Shown here: piece by piece, positions 62,068 through 64,000 of the stretch | How the letters are laid out: every line of letters begins with the position of its first letter | Numbering within the stretch: position 1 is the stretch's first letter | Assembly: GCA_920105625.2 (NCBI GenBank) | Contig: OV050030.1 | Coordinates: 315,257,289 to 315,321,288, forward strand | Length of the DNA stretch: 64,000 bases | Direction of reading: 5' to 3' | DNA from: Clusia tigrina | Lineage: Eukaryota > Arthropoda > Insecta > Diptera > Clusiidae | Program-made: the position numbers and the translations under genes | The notes under the pieces: model-generated | What the model was told of the DNA's origin: nothing | What the model saw: only the letters and a program-made list of their open reading frames with translations | Databases searched by the model: none

Positions 62068-62230
62068 ATGACTCGATCTTATAGATTTTCTGATACAGTA
62101 TCGAATACTGCACTGACAGGGAAACTGTTGAATTTTCTAAATTTAGATCTGATAGCAAACATCGAAGAAGCGATTGAGGTCAACGATAAAATGCGCGTAC
62201 CCAAACTCATTAAAGCCACTGGTGAATATA
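62068..62230 (+). pseudogene. Truncated unknown ORF, unit C
   Basis: Matches the first 54 or so residues of the unit A/B ORF ([16 protein letters not shown] through KATGEY) and then passes into unrelated sequence. The acidic and PPPPY part is lost. Ser replaces Ala in RFSDT, as in unit D. Confidence 0.7.
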
Positions 62231-62573
62231 ATTTTCGAGCTTCCAGATTTTGTAACTTGCCGTTTTTTCTCAGACTTAATTTTTTTGGAAAATTTGCAAA
62301 TTTTCTTGGGCTCATATTTCGTAAAGTATTTGAAATTTTGACTTATTTTCAAAAGTAAAGTTGTAGCTATTGTCTCGGGCTACAATTTCTCTGAAAATAT
62401 AACTTAGAAAAACTTCGTTTTCATGGTCGAAAAGTAGAAAATGTAGAAAATTCACCACTTTTTGTCACGGTTTTTTGGATATTTTGGCCTATAACAGCCA
62501 AACCTTTGAGATTTTCGATCCAATACTCAGTCAAAAATTGTAGCCAAGATAATAGTTAAGAACTCTCTAGTGT
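62231..62573. other. Unrecognised AT-rich segment replacing the unit C interior
   Basis: No open frame beyond short readings, no inverted ends or target duplication noticed. Repeated GAAAATGTAGAAAAT-like words and A/T runs give it a satellite-like look. It lies exactly between the truncated ORF and the integrase end. Confidence 0.5.
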
Positions 62574-62801
62574 GTGAAAAAGAAAAGAAACATGGAAAGC
62601 AAAACAAATGAAAATGCACCTAAAGCAACCATAGGACACCTAATATTAGTAAAATTAGGTAATCGTAAAAATTCTCAAAGTCCATACCATGGTCCGTATA
62701 GAATTTCAAAAGAAGACGGGGTAAATTCATTCATATTAATAAACGACATGGGGAAGAAAATGCATAACAATATGCTAAAACGATACAATGTTCTAATATG
62801 A
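62574..62801 (+). pseudogene. Gypsy integrase C-terminal domain, unit C
   Basis: 75 codons matching 53243-53470 of unit B: KKKRNMESKTNENAPKATIG, then SPYHGPYRISKEDGVNSF and LKRYNVLI. Four or five substitutions from unit B. Confidence 0.8.
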
Positions 62802-63155
62802 GAATACAAAAATAGAAAATATAACAATGTATGAAAAATGTATATTTAAAAAAAAAATATATATATACGAGTATATATAATAATATTAAACTACTATTAT
62901 AAGAAATTGTAACCATATAGTTAATGAAAATTTAAATTATATTCATAATGCAATACTAGCACATAAGACATATTATTTCTCATATAAATATAAATACTAA
63001 ATACAAATCTAATAAGTAACAACTTAGTACTAAATAAAATCCAATAAGTCAAAATTATAATCAAATAAGTAAGAACTTATTTCCACCACACACACATACA
63101 AATTTAAAGTTGTTTTTCTCTTTCAAACTGTAAATTTTTTTTTAAAGGGTGGGTG

Positions 63156-63586
63156 TGTAGTGCATGTGCACTATTGCGCACAAACGTAGTGTAGCACAAA
63201 AACTACCTACGCAAACAATATACGAGTACATTCCAAACCAATGCGTAAGACACACCCATCGGCTGCACTCCGACACTGTGAAACTTGACATGTGCAATGT
63301 AATTAGAATCCTAGCGTGCAGTCATTGGTGAATCAGTTGTTTTGTATTTGAGTGGAATTTGAGTTTAGTTTTAAGCGAAAGGGATTAGATATAAACAAAT
63401 TAGAATAATCGAAATTCTTATCAAAAAATGTAACTCAAGTAAAAGATATAAAAACCCTGCTCGGGAATTAAAGAAATCAGTTTCCAACTGGCAACTCAAA
63501 CCAATTGCATTTTTGCTGCAATCAGCCTTTCTTCGGCTCACAATTAGTTATTGCTCAATGGCGTCTTGCCGAGCAACGCTCTAACA
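63156..63586 (+). repeat. LTR of gypsy-type unit C
   Basis: About 431 bp, TGTAGTGCATG to CTCTAACA, preceded by the purine tract AAAGGGTGGGTG. Differs from LTR A by a handful of substitutions and a 6-bp gain giving TACGAGTA near 63222. TATA-like box at 63447. Confidence 0.8.
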
Positions 63587-63628
63587 TATACGAGTATATA
63601 TATATATATTTTTTTTTGGTATTTTCCA

Positions 63629-63630
<2 letters not shown>

Positions 63631-63698
<68 letters not shown>
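63631..63698. repeat. (TA)n tract after LTR C
   Basis: 68 bp of pure TA between the GGTATTTTCCATC spacer and TTCTCGCAC. Shortest of the tracts at this relative position. Confidence 0.94.
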
Positions 63699-63701
<3 letters not shown>

Positions 63702-63848
63702 TCGCACACAATACGTTCATTACATGATTCGATCTTATAGATTTTCTGATACAGTATCGAATACTGCACTGACAGGGAAACTGTTGAATTTTCTAAATTT
63801 AGATCTGATAGCAAACATCGAAGAAGCGATTGAGGTCAACGATAAAAT
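63699..63848 (+). pseudogene. Gypsy-type unit D start: truncated unknown ORF
   Basis: Fourth copy of the post-tract sequence, ATG at 63724 ([16 protein letters not shown]), continuing to VNDKM and breaking off at about 63848, where unrelated coding sequence begins. Confidence 0.75.
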
Positions 63849-64000
63849 GCCTCGCTATCCGACTCCCCAGTTAAAAAACGAAAGACAGCAAGAAATAAAC
63901 CCATTGATATTTTTCCAACCCTACCTAAACTCCAACAACAGAACCCAAAATTTGTAGTGGTTAGTTCCACTGATACTGATAAATCTCTATCACAGTATTC
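63846..64000 (+). CDS. Possible ORF1 (Gag-like) of a non-LTR retrotransposon, partial
   Basis: A frame different from the upstream ORF is open from 63846 to the window end and reads as real protein: SPVKKRKTARNKPIDIFPTL, then QQQNPKFVVVSSTDTDKSL. A basic Ser/Pro/Lys stretch followed by KFVVVSSTD is reminiscent of Jockey/I-type ORF1 proteins just upstream of their RNA-binding domain. Truncated by the window; family call is tentative. Confidence 0.35.

Overview
The window is eukaryotic transposable-element DNA with no recognisable host gene. AT-richness, long (TA)n tracts, Tc1/mariner, Transib, Helitron, Copia and gypsy relatives, a spliceosomal intron, and a Copia primer-binding site matching initiator tRNA-Met point to an insect, probably a fly; that assignment is inference.

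Left 39.7 kb (1-39733): a head-to-tail array of one Copia-superfamily LTR retrotransposon. The period is exactly 4389 bp (one unit is 4390), with a single LTR of about 175 bp between neighbouring internal regions. It holds a partial unit, eight complete units and a truncated last unit. Each complete unit encodes Gag, protease, integrase, reverse transcriptase and RNase H, but every one carries the same breaks: a gag/zinc-knuckle frame change, an in-frame TGA in integrase, a frameshift after integrase and an in-frame TAA before RT. The array therefore grew by copying DNA of an already broken element. A few sequence variants are shuffled between units in blocks. The last unit lacks one of the shared breaks and looks like an older copy joined to the array.

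Junction (39734-42570): a transposase C-terminal fragment; a 1315-bp Tc1/mariner element with DD41D spacing, perfect 28-bp terminal inverted repeats and an open 360-residue transposase; then an internally deleted mariner. These lie in or beside (TA)n tracts.

Right 21 kb (42571-64000): a second head-to-tail series, made of decayed gypsy-type units (unknown ORF, RNase H and integrase remnants, LTR, (TA)n tract). It is interrupted by a decayed 4.8-kb Helitron in a (TA)n tract, a second deleted mariner in a (TA)n tract, and a 7.6-kb Helitron whose pre-insertion site survives in a sister gypsy unit. The second Helitron has lost the catalytic part of its Rep domain and holds instead a nearly open Transib (RAG1-like) transposase. 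A 724-bp uninterrupted (TA)n tract lies at 61319-62042. The window ends in what looks like ORF1 of a non-LTR retrotransposon.

Only the DD41D element looks potentially functional. The rest is a record of tandem amplification, nested insertion and decay.
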